DNA of 59,178 nucleotides, from assembly GCA_944321715.1 (NCBI GenBank), contig CALUMJ010000009.1, positions 1 through 59,178 of the forward strand, read 5' to 3'. A model generated the notes under the pieces. That model was not told the DNA's origin and searched no databases. It saw only the letters and a list, made by a program, of their open reading frames with translations. Position 1 is the stretch's first letter; each line of letters opens with the position of its first letter. Of the stretch, positions 43,144 to 52,270 are shown piece after piece. This DNA comes from an uncultured Muribaculaceae bacterium. Its GTDB lineage: Bacteria > Bacteroidota > Bacteroidia > Bacteroidales > Muribaculaceae. A program made the translations under genes and the position numbers.

Positions 43144-46038
43144 ATGATAAAGAAACAGACATCGGTAGTGTTGCTGTGTGGGTTGCTGATGTGCGCAGCC
43201 TCTTGTAGCGACAATTATACCATCAATCCTGATGGTGTTACTGTCAAAGTGCCTCAAAACTCGGCAAGTGATGCCCAACTCGTTAGGTTGCAAGTGGTGG
43301 GAGACAAAATCATACGTGTTTCGGCAACCCCCGAGGCCGAGTTTGCCGATGAGGCAAGTTTGGTAGTCGTTCCACAGACTGGTGTTCCTCCGCAATTCAC
43401 AGTATCGCAAGTCGATGACACTGTTACTGTGTCAACTACGAGCATAAATGCTTCGGTGACGACAACCACTGGCGAAGTGTGGTTTACCGATTCAAGAGGC
43501 AACATGGTGCTGCATGAGCAGTATGGTGGCGGAAAACAATTTGCACCTATCGAAGTAGATGGTACTCGTGGCTACAGCACACGCATGGTGTTTGAGTCGC
43601 CCGACGATGAGGCATTCTATGGGCTTGGGCAACATCAGTCCGATGAGTTTAATTATAAGGGTAAAAACGAAGAACTGTTCCAGTATAATACCAAGGTGTC
43701 GATACCATTCATTGTTTCAAACAAGCGGTATGGCCTGCTGCTCGACAGTTACTCGTTGTGCCGATTTGGCAATCCCGATGATTACAAGCAATTGGGCGAA
43801 GTGTTCAAGTTGTATGACAAGCATGGCAATGAAGGTGCGTTGACAGGAACTTATATCCCTGCCGATAGCACCGAAACGGCTACTATCGAACGGCGAGAGG
43901 ACTCGATATGTTTCGACCACCTTATGCGCCAAGACTTGACCAAGGTCGCAGGCCTGCCGGCCGATTTCCAGTATATGGGAGCAAACGTCACATACGAGGG
44001 CGAAATAGAGCCTATCGAGAGCGGGGAGTATCGTTTCATCTTGTACTATGCCGGTTATACCACGGTGTATATCGACGGTAAGGAGGTTGTGCCTACGCGC
44101 TGGCGCACGGCATGGAATCCCAACAGTTACAAGTTTGCCGTCAACCTGCAAGGTGGCAAACGTGTGCCGATACGCATTGAGTGGCAGCCCGATGGCGCTG
44201 TCTCATATTGTGGCCTGCGCTCGATGCCAGTTGTTGACCCCGAGCAGCAGAGCAAGCAATCATGGCGGAGCGAGATGACAAAGCAGCTCGATTATTACTT
44301 TATTGCCGGCAATAGTATCGACGAGGTAATAAGTGGATACAGGACGCTCACGGGCAAGTCGCCCATCATGCCCAAGTGGGCTATGGGCTACTGGCAGAGC
44401 CGTGAACGCTACAAGACCCAAGCCGAGATGCTTGCCACGCTGAAAGGATTCCGTGAACGCCAGATTCCTATTGACAATATCGTACTCGACTGGCTGCACT
44501 GGCCCGAAGATGCATGGGGCAGCCACCAATTTGACACAAATCGCTTCCCCGACCCCAAGGGCATGGTCGATTCGATTCATGCCATGAACGGGCATGTGAT
44601 GATTTCGGTGTGGCCGAAGTTCTACACCACTACCGAGCATTTCAAGCAATTTGACGAGAAGGGGTGGATATACCAGCTGTCGGTGACCGACAGCTTGCGC
44701 GACTGGGTAGGCCCGGGCTACACGTATGGCTTCTATGATGCCTATTCGCCTGATGCAAGAAGGCTGTTTTGGAAGCAAATCGAGCAGAGCTATTTCCCAT
44801 TAGGAATAGATGCTTGGTGGATGGACGCAAGCGAACCCAACATACGCGACTGCACCGACATGCAGTATCGCAAAGACTTGTGCGGCCCTACGGCTCTCGG
44901 CAGCTCGACCGAATATTTCAATGCCTACGCACTCATGAATGCCGATGCTATATATAACGGGCAGCGCGGCTTAGACCCCGACCGACGGGTGTTCTTGCTC
45001 ACACGTTCGGGGTTTGCCGGGTTGCAGCGCTACTCGACGGCGACGTGGAGCGGCGACATAGCCACACGATGGGAAGATATGAAAGCCCAGATTTCGGCAG
45101 GGTTGAACTTCTCGATATGCGGCATCCCTTACTGGACTATGGATATAGGCGGCTTCTGCGTGGAGAACCGCTATGTGGCGGCACAGGCCGAGTGGGAGGA
45201 AACCAGCAAGGCAAATGCCGACATGGAGGAATGGCGCGAGCTTAACACGCGGTGGTTCCAGTTTGGCGCGTTTTGTCCGTTGTTCCGCGCCCATGGGCAA
45301 TACCCGTTCCGCGAGGTGTGGGAAATCGCTCCCGAAGATTCGCCAGCATATAATTCGATACTTTATTACACCAAGTTACGCTACCGCCTGATGCCATATA
45401 TTTACACACTGGCTGGAATGACGTGGCTTGACGATTATACCATCATGCGTTCGCTGATTATGGACTTTACCGATGATGCCGCAGTGAACGACATTGGCGA
45501 CCAATATATGTTTGGCCCTGCAATAATGGTAGCGCCGGTATATGAATATGGCGCACGTGAACGCAATGTGTATCTGCCACAATGTGCCGGGTGGTATGAC
45601 TTCTATACGGGCAATTATGTAACACCAGGGCAAAACATTACAGCTCCTGCGCCATACGAGCAACTTCCGTTGTATGTGCGAGCCGGGTCGATTATCCCGT
45701 GCGGCCCTGAGATACAATACACTTCCGACCCTGCAAGTGATGGTACGATTCGCCTGTTTGTGTATGAAGGTGCCGATGCGCAATTCAACCTGTATGAGGA
45801 CAATGGCACTAACTATGACTATGAGAAGGGGCAATACTCCATTATCCCCATTAGTTATAGCGAAGCGACAAAGACCCTTACAATAGGCGAACGCCAAGGC
45901 AGCTATGACGGTATGTGCCGCGACCGTAATTTCATAGTAGTGCCGGTGGGCAAGAATCATCCGAGGCCGTTTGACCCCGAGGCCGATGGTGCGGTAATCA
46001 AGTACACAGGCAGGGAGGTGACGGTGAAAGCCATGTAG
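43144..46038 (+). CDS. Glycoside hydrolase family 31 lipoprotein with PA14 insert
   Basis: A 964-residue exported alpha-glycosidase. It has a lipoprotein-type signal (ends AASC, Cys21), an N-terminal galactose-mutarotase-like sandwich, a PA14 domain (about 270-365, YEGEIEPIESGEYRFILYY), and the catalytic TIM barrel with nucleophile Asp561 (WWMDASEPN) and probable acid/base Asp638 (WSGDIATRW), followed by C-terminal sandwiches. The PA14-GH31 order is that of bacterial alpha-xylosidases acting on xyloglucan oligosaccharides, but alpha-glucosidase activity is also possible. No SusC/SusD pair is in the window, so it stands outside a visible PUL. Confidence 0.92.
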   Translation: MIKKQTSVVLLCGLLMCAASCSDNYTINPDGVTVKVPQNSASDAQLVRLQVVGDKIIRVSATPEAEFADEASLVVVPQTGVPPQFTVSQVDDTVTVSTTSINASVTTTTGEVWFTDSRGNMVLHEQYGGGKQFAPIEVDGTRGYSTRMVFESPDDEAFYGLGQHQSDEFNYKGKNEELFQYNTKVSIPFIVSNKRYGLLLDSYSLCRFGNPDDYKQLGEVFKLYDKHGNEGALTGTYIPADSTETATIERREDSICFDHLMRQDLTKVAGLPADFQYMGANVTYEGEIEPIESGEYRFILYYAGYTTVYIDGKEVVPTRWRTAWNPNSYKFAVNLQGGKRVPIRIEWQPDGAVSYCGLRSMPVVDPEQQSKQSWRSEMTKQLDYYFIAGNSIDEVISGYRTLTGKSPIMPKWAMGYWQSRERYKTQAEMLATLKGFRERQIPIDNIVLDWLHWPEDAWGSHQFDTNRFPDPKGMVDSIHAMNGHVMISVWPKFYTTTEHFKQFDEKGWIYQLSVTDSLRDWVGPGYTYGFYDAYSPDARRLFWKQIEQSYFPLGIDAWWMDASEPNIRDCTDMQYRKDLCGPTALGSSTEYFNAYALMNADAIYNGQRGLDPDRRVFLLTRSGFAGLQRYSTATWSGDIATRWEDMKAQISAGLNFSICGIPYWTMDIGGFCVENRYVAAQAEWEETSKANADMEEWRELNTRWFQFGAFCPLFRAHGQYPFREVWEIAPEDSPAYNSILYYTKLRYRLMPYIYTLAGMTWLDDYTIMRSLIMDFTDDAAVNDIGDQYMFGPAIMVAPVYEYGARERNVYLPQCAGWYDFYTGNYVTPGQNITAPAPYEQLPLYVRAGSIIPCGPEIQYTSDPASDGTIRLFVYEGADAQFNLYEDNGTNYDYEKGQYSIIPISYSEATKTLTIGERQGSYDGMCRDRNFIVVPVGKNHPRPFDPEADGAVIKYTGREVTVKAM

Positions 46039-46080
46039 GCACCGCTCCGGGCAGTCGTGTGGCAATAAGTTATATAGGAT

Positions 46081-46626
46081 ATGACAAGGTTGGTAATGGC
46101 AGTATTGGCAAGTTGTTGCATTCTTGCCGCTTGCAACAGGGGAGGCGGCAGGGGTGCCGACGTTGCGACGGCAGGCAATGACACACTTGCCACACGTAGC
46201 GACAGTACAGCCAATTTGTTCCCGTTGCTGGAATATCCTCCAAGCTGGTATTTCGCTACAGCCGACAGCGATACTGTCGTGGCGAGTGCCATGCCTATTA
46301 TAGCATACCCCAATCTCGGCATACACTACCGCACATTCGAGTCGGTGGCGCGCGAGTATGGCGGACCCTCGTTTTACCGCGAGATGGAGTATCGCAATGG
46401 CGAAACGGTATCGGGGCAAGGGTATGGCGATGTGGCATTGCTCGACTCCATATTGAAGAAAATTCCCGAAGCGCATGTGTTGCTGTTTCATTGGGAAAAC
46501 ACTACCGACCGATACTCTCGCCAATGTGGCTACGACATGGATTTGTATTTCCTTAACGACGGCGATTCGTTACGAGTGATTTATGGCATGAAGTTCCTGC
46601 CAGGAACTATCGCCTCGCCCTATTGA
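46081..46626 (+). CDS. Small lipoprotein of unknown function
   Basis: A 181-residue protein with a lipobox (LAAC, Cys18), a Ser/Thr/Ala-rich linker (about 20-45) and a compact domain from about residue 50 with the motif LLFHWENTTDRYSRQCGYDMDLYF. I recognise no family. It is followed 14 bp later by the next unknown gene, which suggests an operon. Confidence 0.7.
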   Translation: MTRLVMAVLASCCILAACNRGGGRGADVATAGNDTLATRSDSTANLFPLLEYPPSWYFATADSDTVVASAMPIIAYPNLGIHYRTFESVAREYGGPSFYREMEYRNGETVSGQGYGDVALLDSILKKIPEAHVLLFHWENTTDRYSRQCGYDMDLYFLNDGDSLRVIYGMKFLPGTIASPY

Positions 46627-46640
46627 CCTATTGCACGGCC

Positions 46641-47192
46641 ATGCTTGTAATCCATCCCAAAGACTGCACTACTGCGATGCTTGCCTCGCTCTATGATGGC
46701 GTGGCGGGCGTAAGGCTTATGGACCAGAGCCACAGCAACGCCGCGATAAGCCGTGCGTTGAATCACACTCCGCATGGCGAGCGTGTCATGCTGCTTGGCC
46801 ATGGGTCGGACAAGGGGCTGTTTTCCCGCATCGACGACAGTGCCGATACATTCGACCGAATTATCGTTTCGCATCAACATGCCTACTACCTGCGCCGCCA
46901 TGGCTGCAATATTGTGGCTGTGTGGTGCAATGCCGACAAGTTTGCCATCTCGGAAGGATTGCATGGGCTATTCTCGGGCATGATTGTCACCGAGATGCAC
47001 GAGGCTGCGGAATGTGGAATTGTGACCACCGAGGAGGAACTGCGCGTCGAGGGCGTGAAGCTCGTAAGGCGGTTGCGCCAGTTGCTCGATGAATGTGTGC
47101 CGTTGTGCGAGGTGCCGCGGCGCATGGCTGCGCTCGACGATGCCCACACGCCGCTGACCGCGTTCAATTACCCGAATTTTTATTATATATGA
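46641..47192 (+). CDS. Conserved-looking protein of unknown function
   Basis: A cytosolic protein of about 183 residues from the ATG at 46641 (a TTG at 46623 would add six residues and touch the upstream stop). It has no membrane segment. Features are RVMLLGHGSDKGLFS, IVSHQHAYYLRRHG and IVAVWCNADKFA: alternating strand-helix pattern with conserved-looking His and Cys residues, suggestive of an alpha/beta fold, possibly CHAT- or hydrolase-like. No function assigned. It overlaps the next gene by 4 bp (ATGA). Confidence 0.7.
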   Translation: MLVIHPKDCTTAMLASLYDGVAGVRLMDQSHSNAAISRALNHTPHGERVMLLGHGSDKGLFSRIDDSADTFDRIIVSHQHAYYLRRHGCNIVAVWCNADKFAISEGLHGLFSGMIVTEMHEAAECGIVTTEEELRVEGVKLVRRLRQLLDECVPLCEVPRRMAALDDAHTPLTAFNYPNFYYI

Positions 47193-47542
47193 AATTGAGT
47201 GTAAGCAACTTGGTGGTTGCTATATTTGAGCAGTTGTCGCACCGTGGGGCTTTGCGCAACATATTTGTGACGCACAATGCGTTCGGCATATTCAGCCGTT
47301 ACAGCCACATCGCGCGCCAGACAGGCAAGCCCAAGGTGGCTTATCCGTCGAAGGTCACGGCGCAGAAAGCCGCCGAAAGCATGTACAGGAAGCACGGGGT
47401 ACACTTTTCAACGTATAAGTGTGCTTGGTGCGACGGGAGGCATATCGGCAAAACGCTCAAAATAAACTGCTGTCGTCGCAAGGCTGTGCCAAGTCTTAAG
47501 CCGTTATTTGCTAACGTTGACGTAGTCAAGCCAATACGCTAA
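47189..47542 (+). CDS. Small basic protein with Cys/His cluster
   Basis: A 117-residue protein starting at the ATG that overlaps the upstream stop (ATGA at 47189). It is rich in Lys, Arg and His and has a zinc-knuckle-like cluster YKCAWCDGRHIGK plus a later CC pair, after a helix KVTAQKAAESMYRKHG. It may bind nucleic acid. A longer frame extending to 47093 would overlap the upstream gene by 100 bp and is not supported. Its last 39 bp overlap the convergent lipoprotein gene. Confidence 0.65.
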   Translation: MKLSVSNLVVAIFEQLSHRGALRNIFVTHNAFGIFSRYSHIARQTGKPKVAYPSKVTAQKAAESMYRKHGVHFSTYKCAWCDGRHIGKTLKINCCRRKAVPSLKPLFANVDVVKPIR

Positions 47543-48322
47543 TTTGAATTTATGGGTTTCTATGCTGTGTCCGCTTAAATTCACGTTCCCGTATATCGGT
47601 TCGGTGTATTCGTGGTAGTCGATTGAGAAATAGATTTGTTTGCCTACGCTGTCGGGTCCGAAATTGTAGTAATGTACCGCCGAGGAACCTTGTATGTCCA
47701 AGTAACCGTCAAGCACTACATCGGGCTTGCCCGACAGGTGGCTGCCATTCTTGTAGGCTGCCAAGCGGTAGGTGTTGAATCTATTGCTGTCGGGATAACA
47801 GTAATCTATGCGGTATATTGCATTTGTGTCGGAGTCTTTTATGCACATTACCGGGATGAAGTCGATGGCATTCAGCGACGGGTGTAGGCTTGCTGCTTCT
47901 TGCGCCCGCAGGCTGTCGAGCAGGGCTTGTTCCGATTTCGAGATGTAATTTATGGCAATTATGTATGTGTCGGCCCACAGTTCGCCGTTGTTGAACATTA
48001 TGCCACGCCATCCCATTGTCTGCCAACCGTCCAGTCCCTTGTCGCGCACCATGTTTCTTAGCGAATCATCGACGATGGTGGGGAAATAGGCCACCATTGT
48101 TGCCGAGTCGGTAATGTCTTTAATCGGGTATGGGCGGATGATGGGGTAGCTTGTCATCGATGCGAACGCCTCGGCATCATTGTTGATGATACTGCTGTCT
48201 ATTTGCTGCAACATCGGCGAGTAGTAGTTGTCGTCAATGTCGTTTTCACTGCTGTTGTGGTTATTGCCGTTACACGACACGAGCAGTATGATGGCAGCAA
48301 ATGCCATGGCAATATTTCTCAT
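47504..48322 (-). CDS. Lipoprotein of unknown function
   Basis: A 272-residue lipoprotein (lipobox LVSC, Cys17). After an Asn/Asp-rich linker it has a mixed alpha/beta domain with the repeated feel of Bacteroidales periplasmic proteins (DGWQTMGWRGIMFNNGELW; a later beta-rich half that may be a lipocalin- or sandwich-like fold). Function unknown. Its start overlaps the stop of the acetyltransferase-like gene by 4 bp, so the two form an operon. Confidence 0.7.
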   Translation of the reverse strand: MRNIAMAFAAIILLVSCNGNNHNSSENDIDDNYYSPMLQQIDSSIINNDAEAFASMTSYPIIRPYPIKDITDSATMVAYFPTIVDDSLRNMVRDKGLDGWQTMGWRGIMFNNGELWADTYIIAINYISKSEQALLDSLRAQEAASLHPSLNAIDFIPVMCIKDSDTNAIYRIDYCYPDSNRFNTYRLAAYKNGSHLSGKPDVVLDGYLDIQGSSAVHYYNFGPDSVGKQIYFSIDYHEYTEPIYGNVNLSGHSIETHKFKLAYWLDYVNVSK

Positions 48323-49452
48323 AACAGTTTTTTGTATGCGCGGCGGCGTTTGTTTTGGTGTGTTTCAAAATATTGCCACTGCGATTGCACTTTCTGGTTC
48401 ACTTCAAGCTCGGGATTGCTCTCGGCATACACATAACCGTTTTTGATGAAATATGGAATCAAGTCGGTGAACAGCAGTGCATTCACCCCCTTGCCTTGGT
48501 ACTCGGGCTTGATGGCTACAAGGAGCAGGTCAACCACGTCGTTCTTGCCTCGCAGGGCTTTCAGCAGGTGTACCCAGCCTAACGGGAACAGCCTGCCGCG
48601 GCTCTTAATCAATGCTTGCGACATCGACGGCATGGCGATGCCCACTCCCACCAATTCACGGTTTTTGTCAACGATGAGCGACACGTTTTCGAGCCTAAGC
48701 ACAGGCAGGTACATCTTTATGTAATGGTCGATTTGTCGCGGAGTGAGCGGCGAATAGCCATATAGCTTGTCGTAAGCCTCGTTGATAAGCCTGAAGATTG
48801 CTTGCCCGTAGTCGTTCACAATCTTCTTGGCACTTGTATATTTCACCACGCTCAATTCATATTTGCGGCTGATGATGTCGCTTATGCGCAGGTGCTTCTC
48901 GGGGATGCTTTCGGGAACGTAAATCTTGAATTCCACCCAGTCGATTTCTTTCTCATATCCCAACGCTTCGATATGCGGGGCATAATATGGATGGTTGTAG
49001 ATTGTTGCCATGGTGCTGATTTGGTCGAAGCCCTCGACGAGAACCCCCTCGGGGTCCATGTCGGTGAAGCCCAGCGGCCCCACGATTTGTGTCATGCCCT
49101 GTTGGCGGCCCCATTGCTCGATGGCGGCGAACAGCTTGCTGCTCACTTCTTTGTCGTCGATGAAATCGACAAACCCGAAGCGCATTTCTTTCTTCCCTGT
49201 TTTTTCGTTCACTTTGTCGTTGATGATGCCGGCGATGCGTCCCACTGGCTTGCCGTCAGCGTATGCCATGTAGTACACGCTGCGGCAGAAGTCAAATGCC
49301 GGGTTGCGGCTCGGGGTGAGCGTGTCAACCTCGTCAAGCACGAGCGACGGAACGTAGTATGGATTATCCTTGTAAAGGGTGTCGATGGGAAAATGCACAA
49401 ATTTCAGCAAGTCGCGCTTTACAGGTCGTATTTCTCTTATTTCAATAGCCAT
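48319..49452 (-). CDS. GNAT-like N-acyltransferase family protein
   Basis: A 377-residue cytosolic protein with two acyltransferase-like halves. The N-terminal half includes GKPVGRIAGIIND and a conserved IVGPLGFTDMDPEGVLVEGFD segment; the C-terminal half has the acetyl-CoA loop pattern LLVAIKPEYQGKGVNALLF. Such proteins are widespread and unnamed in Bacteroidetes; the substrate is unknown. A TAAATTTG box lies 21 nt upstream. It is co-transcribed with the lipoprotein gene at 47504-48322 through a 4-bp overlap. Confidence 0.8.
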   Translation of the reverse strand: MAIEIREIRPVKRDLLKFVHFPIDTLYKDNPYYVPSLVLDEVDTLTPSRNPAFDFCRSVYYMAYADGKPVGRIAGIINDKVNEKTGKKEMRFGFVDFIDDKEVSSKLFAAIEQWGRQQGMTQIVGPLGFTDMDPEGVLVEGFDQISTMATIYNHPYYAPHIEALGYEKEIDWVEFKIYVPESIPEKHLRISDIISRKYELSVVKYTSAKKIVNDYGQAIFRLINEAYDKLYGYSPLTPRQIDHYIKMYLPVLRLENVSLIVDKNRELVGVGIAMPSMSQALIKSRGRLFPLGWVHLLKALRGKNDVVDLLLVAIKPEYQGKGVNALLFTDLIPYFIKNGYVYAESNPELEVNQKVQSQWQYFETHQNKRRRAYKKLL

Positions 49453-49472
49453 GACATTAAATTTTTGTGCCG

Positions 49473-49480
49473 CAAATTTA
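49473..49480 (-). promoter_or_regulatory. Promoter -7 box of the acyltransferase-like gene
   Basis: TAAATTTG on the minus strand, 21 nt from the ATG at 49452. Confidence 0.5.
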
Positions 49481-49695
49481 GCTATAATTTACAAGCTACA
49501 AGCCTTGTTAAATTTTTTTATATATGGATAATCACGTCATTTCATTTAAAAAACTCGCTGAAGAAATATTTATTTTGCAGGTTGGTAAGGTTCTGTCCGC
49601 ATTTTTGTACAACTCCTTGTCAATTGCTTGGCTATTCTTTTAAAATGAAATGGTTGTAAGATTTGGTAACATAAACTATCTCAGGGGAATACTGG

Positions 49696-50154
49696 TTACA
49701 GAGTGTGGTTGAGGAGGGCAAGGAGGACGAGGAGGAGGGCGATGGCGGCGATGATGACGATGTACAGGACATTTGAGCGGCGTTTTTCCACGGCGAGCAT
49801 CACGTCGCCCATTGTGGCATACTTGCCGGCGCGGCAGTCTTGGACGAGTTGCGTTACACGATGGTTGGTGTATGGCATTTGTTGCAACAGTTCTGTGGCT
49901 ATTTCGCCGAAGGCTTTCACGTCGTCGTTTTCGCTGACAGGCGATGCACTCGCTTCAGCATTGCCGTCAACTATTTCTACTATGCCGGTCGCGGCATCTA
50001 CCATTAGCATCTCTTTGGTCAATGGCGTGAGTGGCTCTTGCTGCTCGCTGCGCCACAGGGCGATGGCTTCGGGCAGGCTGCGCAGTATCACATCGGCCGC
50101 ATCGGTTGTGCGTGAGCGGGCATATCGGTCAATGTATTCGTCGATTGTAATCAT
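49696..50154 (-). CDS. Small tail-anchored membrane protein of unknown function
   Basis: A 152-residue protein with a soluble acidic N-terminal part (about 1-125, mostly helical) and a single hydrophobic helix at the extreme C terminus (about 129-149, VLYIVIIAAIALLLVLLALLN). It therefore looks tail-anchored in the inner membrane with the bulk in the cytoplasm. No family recognised. It follows the zinc-ribbon gene by 40 bp on the same strand. Confidence 0.7.
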   Translation of the reverse strand: MITIDEYIDRYARSRTTDAADVILRSLPEAIALWRSEQQEPLTPLTKEMLMVDAATGIVEIVDGNAEASASPVSENDDVKAFGEIATELLQQMPYTNHRVTQLVQDCRAGKYATMGDVMLAVEKRRSNVLYIVIIAAIALLLVLLALLNHTL

Positions 50155-50194
50155 TCTAAAAACGTCCAGTTTTATATTTCAGAAGGGTATCCCT

Positions 50195-51586
50195 TTAGTT
50201 TAGTGTTGCTTTCCCGGTGTTGGGGTCGAGGTCGAAGTCCACGCTTGGGGCTTTTACGTGCAGCGAGCCGTCGCTGTTAATCTCGATTTGAGGGCGTGCG
50301 CTTCGGTCATCGACGTATGCTATGAAGAATTTTTTTGTGATGTGGTTGTAACCGAACACCGTGCCGCCGTGAGTGACGTAATAGATGTATGTTTCAGTTG
50401 AAACTCGGGTATCCATGTCAACTTCGCTGCGCGAGAATAGCGGGGAATTGTAGCGCGTGAGCGTCAGTGTCACTTCTTGCTTGCCATCGCGCAGCAGGCC
50501 GATTAAACTGTCGTTGTCGTTTACCCACTTGTGCGATGCGTTCGACGGGGCGGCCATTTCTATCTCGGCTGGCGATGGGTGGTAAACTATGGGCAGCCTG
50601 TCGAGTTCGCCTTTGAGGAAGTCAAACTCGGGAGTTTCGCGCTTGTTAGTCACGCTGCCGTAATATAGTGCTGTTCCGTTTGCCATCACGGGTTCGCATT
50701 TATAATCAAGTTGTATGAAGTCGCTACTCTCGATATTGAAAAGGACCAGTTTAAGATGGCAGCTTTCTGCCGTGCCGAGTGGCTTTTCGGCAGGGCTTGT
50801 CATGTATATGAAATAGAAATAGTTTTTGCCGTCGATTCGCACGAAACGGGGGATGTTTTCGCCTGCAATCTTTAGCTTGTCGCGGTCCATTTCGATAATG
50901 CCGTTGCCGTCTTCATATCGCACGATTTCTTTGCCGCAGTGCCAACGTCCATCTTCTTTGTACAGCATGGTGAGTTTGAAGAATGAGCGTTGTTTCTCGC
51001 CCGAGAAGTAGTTGATGCCGATTATAATCGGTCGGCTGCCGACCAATGCGTAAGCTGCCGGGCCCTGTACCGACTTGTCGCCTATGCGATTGTCGTGTAT
51101 GAGTGTGCTGCCATATATTGCCGATGCGTCCACCACATTTATCCGTTCGGGGTCGGTATGGGTAGTGTCAGCTCCAGTGATTGTTTGGTGCGGGTTGGTG
51201 GTTTTGTCGCCACCGCCACCCCAGTCATATAGCCAATAGCCTGCTCCGCATAGCATGGCAACTACAAGCACGGTGGCAATGATGCGGTTGCGTCCTGTAC
51301 GTTTTTTGCGTTGCCTATGGGGTAGCTTTGTGATTTTCGGGTTCGTCGGTGTGTCGTCCTCTGTTGGCGGTGCTGTGCTGGTGTCGTTTTCGGGTTGTGG
51401 AGGTTCGTCCTCGGCCATGTCGTTCCACACCATCTTACCGCAGAATGGGCAAAAGACCGATTTCAGCGGTATGCGTTTGCCGCACTCGGGGCAACGCCTC
51501 GTGCGTCCGGCGACTGTTGCGCCGCACTTGCCGCATCGTTCCGAGCCGTCGCGCAGCTCGCTGCCACATTCCGTACACCTGTCCAT
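50195..51586 (-). CDS. Double zinc-ribbon membrane protein
   Basis: A 463-residue protein. The N terminus has two zinc ribbons (Cys4/Cys7/Cys18/Cys21 and Cys32/Cys35/Cys46/Cys49), then an acidic Pro-rich linker, a basic stretch (HRQRKKRTGRN), one membrane helix (about 105-125, ATVLVVAMLCGAGYWLY) and a large extracytoplasmic beta-rich domain. The start is the ATG at 51586 (MDRCTECG); an upstream TTG-type start would overlap the RNase H gene. The arrangement suggests a cytoplasmic zinc-ribbon linked to a periplasmic sensing or scaffold domain; function unknown. Confidence 0.75.
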   Translation of the reverse strand: MDRCTECGSELRDGSERCGKCGATVAGRTRRCPECGKRIPLKSVFCPFCGKMVWNDMAEDEPPQPENDTSTAPPTEDDTPTNPKITKLPHRQRKKRTGRNRIIATVLVVAMLCGAGYWLYDWGGGGDKTTNPHQTITGADTTHTDPERINVVDASAIYGSTLIHDNRIGDKSVQGPAAYALVGSRPIIIGINYFSGEKQRSFFKLTMLYKEDGRWHCGKEIVRYEDGNGIIEMDRDKLKIAGENIPRFVRIDGKNYFYFIYMTSPAEKPLGTAESCHLKLVLFNIESSDFIQLDYKCEPVMANGTALYYGSVTNKRETPEFDFLKGELDRLPIVYHPSPAEIEMAAPSNASHKWVNDNDSLIGLLRDGKQEVTLTLTRYNSPLFSRSEVDMDTRVSTETYIYYVTHGGTVFGYNHITKKFFIAYVDDRSARPQIEINSDGSLHVKAPSVDFDLDPNTGKATLN

Positions 51587-51590
51587 AACT

Positions 51591-52241
51591 TTATTTTCTT
51601 CCAAAGTCTGCCGGTATTTCACCCCAATTGTCGGTATCCCATTTGATTATGCGATTCTTGTAATCGTTGCCCGCGAGCCATCGTTCGGCGCGGGCTACGA
51701 TGTCGAACAATGTGGCGTTTTGCTGATTACGCTGGAGCGTGGTGCGGCAGTGCCGCTGTCGCACCCATGCTTGTGCCGTGTGGCTGTCGCTGTAGATGGG
51801 CATAGTGGTTTTTCCCATTTGCTGGAGCAATGCCAACCCGTGTACTATGGCGAGGAATTCGCCGATGTTGTTGGTGGCGCACTTGAACGGGCCTTTATGG
51901 AATGCCACTTCACCAGTTGCCGTCCACACTCCGCGGTATTCCATTGTTCCAGGGTTTCCGCTGCAAGCGGCATCCACTGCAAGGCTGTCGAGAATGATTT
52001 CGGGGCAAGCTGCAGAGTTCACCACTGGCTTGTCGGCCATGCCCTTGGCAATGCTGCGCAATAAGTCCATTTGTTGCGACGGGTCGCCACGGAAAGCATT
52101 GATTGCTTCCTCGCGTGTGTTGAAACTTTTATAGCGTGCGCCGGGATAATGCTCAACCTGTAGTTTGCACTCTTCCCACGAGTCGTAGATGCCAGGTTGG
52201 TCGCCGACCCACACCACATACCATTTAAATTTGTTCCCCAT
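51591..52241 (-). CDS. rnhA: Ribonuclease HI with viroplasmin-like N-terminal domain
   Basis: The 216-residue protein has an N-terminal caulimovirus viroplasmin/RNase H N domain (about 1-50, KWYVVWVGDQPGIYDSWEECKLQV) that binds RNA-DNA hybrids. The RNase HI fold follows (about 80-216), with acidic residues in LAVDAACSGNPG, NNIGEFLAIVHGL, IYSDSHTAQAW and a final DTDNWGEIPADF. This longer form is common in Bacteroidetes. It is the first gene of a leftward set with the zinc-ribbon and tail-anchored genes (4-bp gap to the zinc-ribbon gene). Confidence 0.92.
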   Translation of the reverse strand: MGNKFKWYVVWVGDQPGIYDSWEECKLQVEHYPGARYKSFNTREEAINAFRGDPSQQMDLLRSIAKGMADKPVVNSAACPEIILDSLAVDAACSGNPGTMEYRGVWTATGEVAFHKGPFKCATNNIGEFLAIVHGLALLQQMGKTTMPIYSDSHTAQAWVRQRHCRTTLQRNQQNATLFDIVARAERWLAGNDYKNRIIKWDTDNWGEIPADFGRK

Positions 52242-52270
52242 TACTGCTTATGCACATTATGCTAGGCTAT

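Noticed and set aside
47093-47188. N-terminal extension of the small basic protein
   Set aside because: It would overlap the upstream gene by about 100 bp in another frame, while the ATG at 47189 gives the usual 4-bp ATGA coupling.
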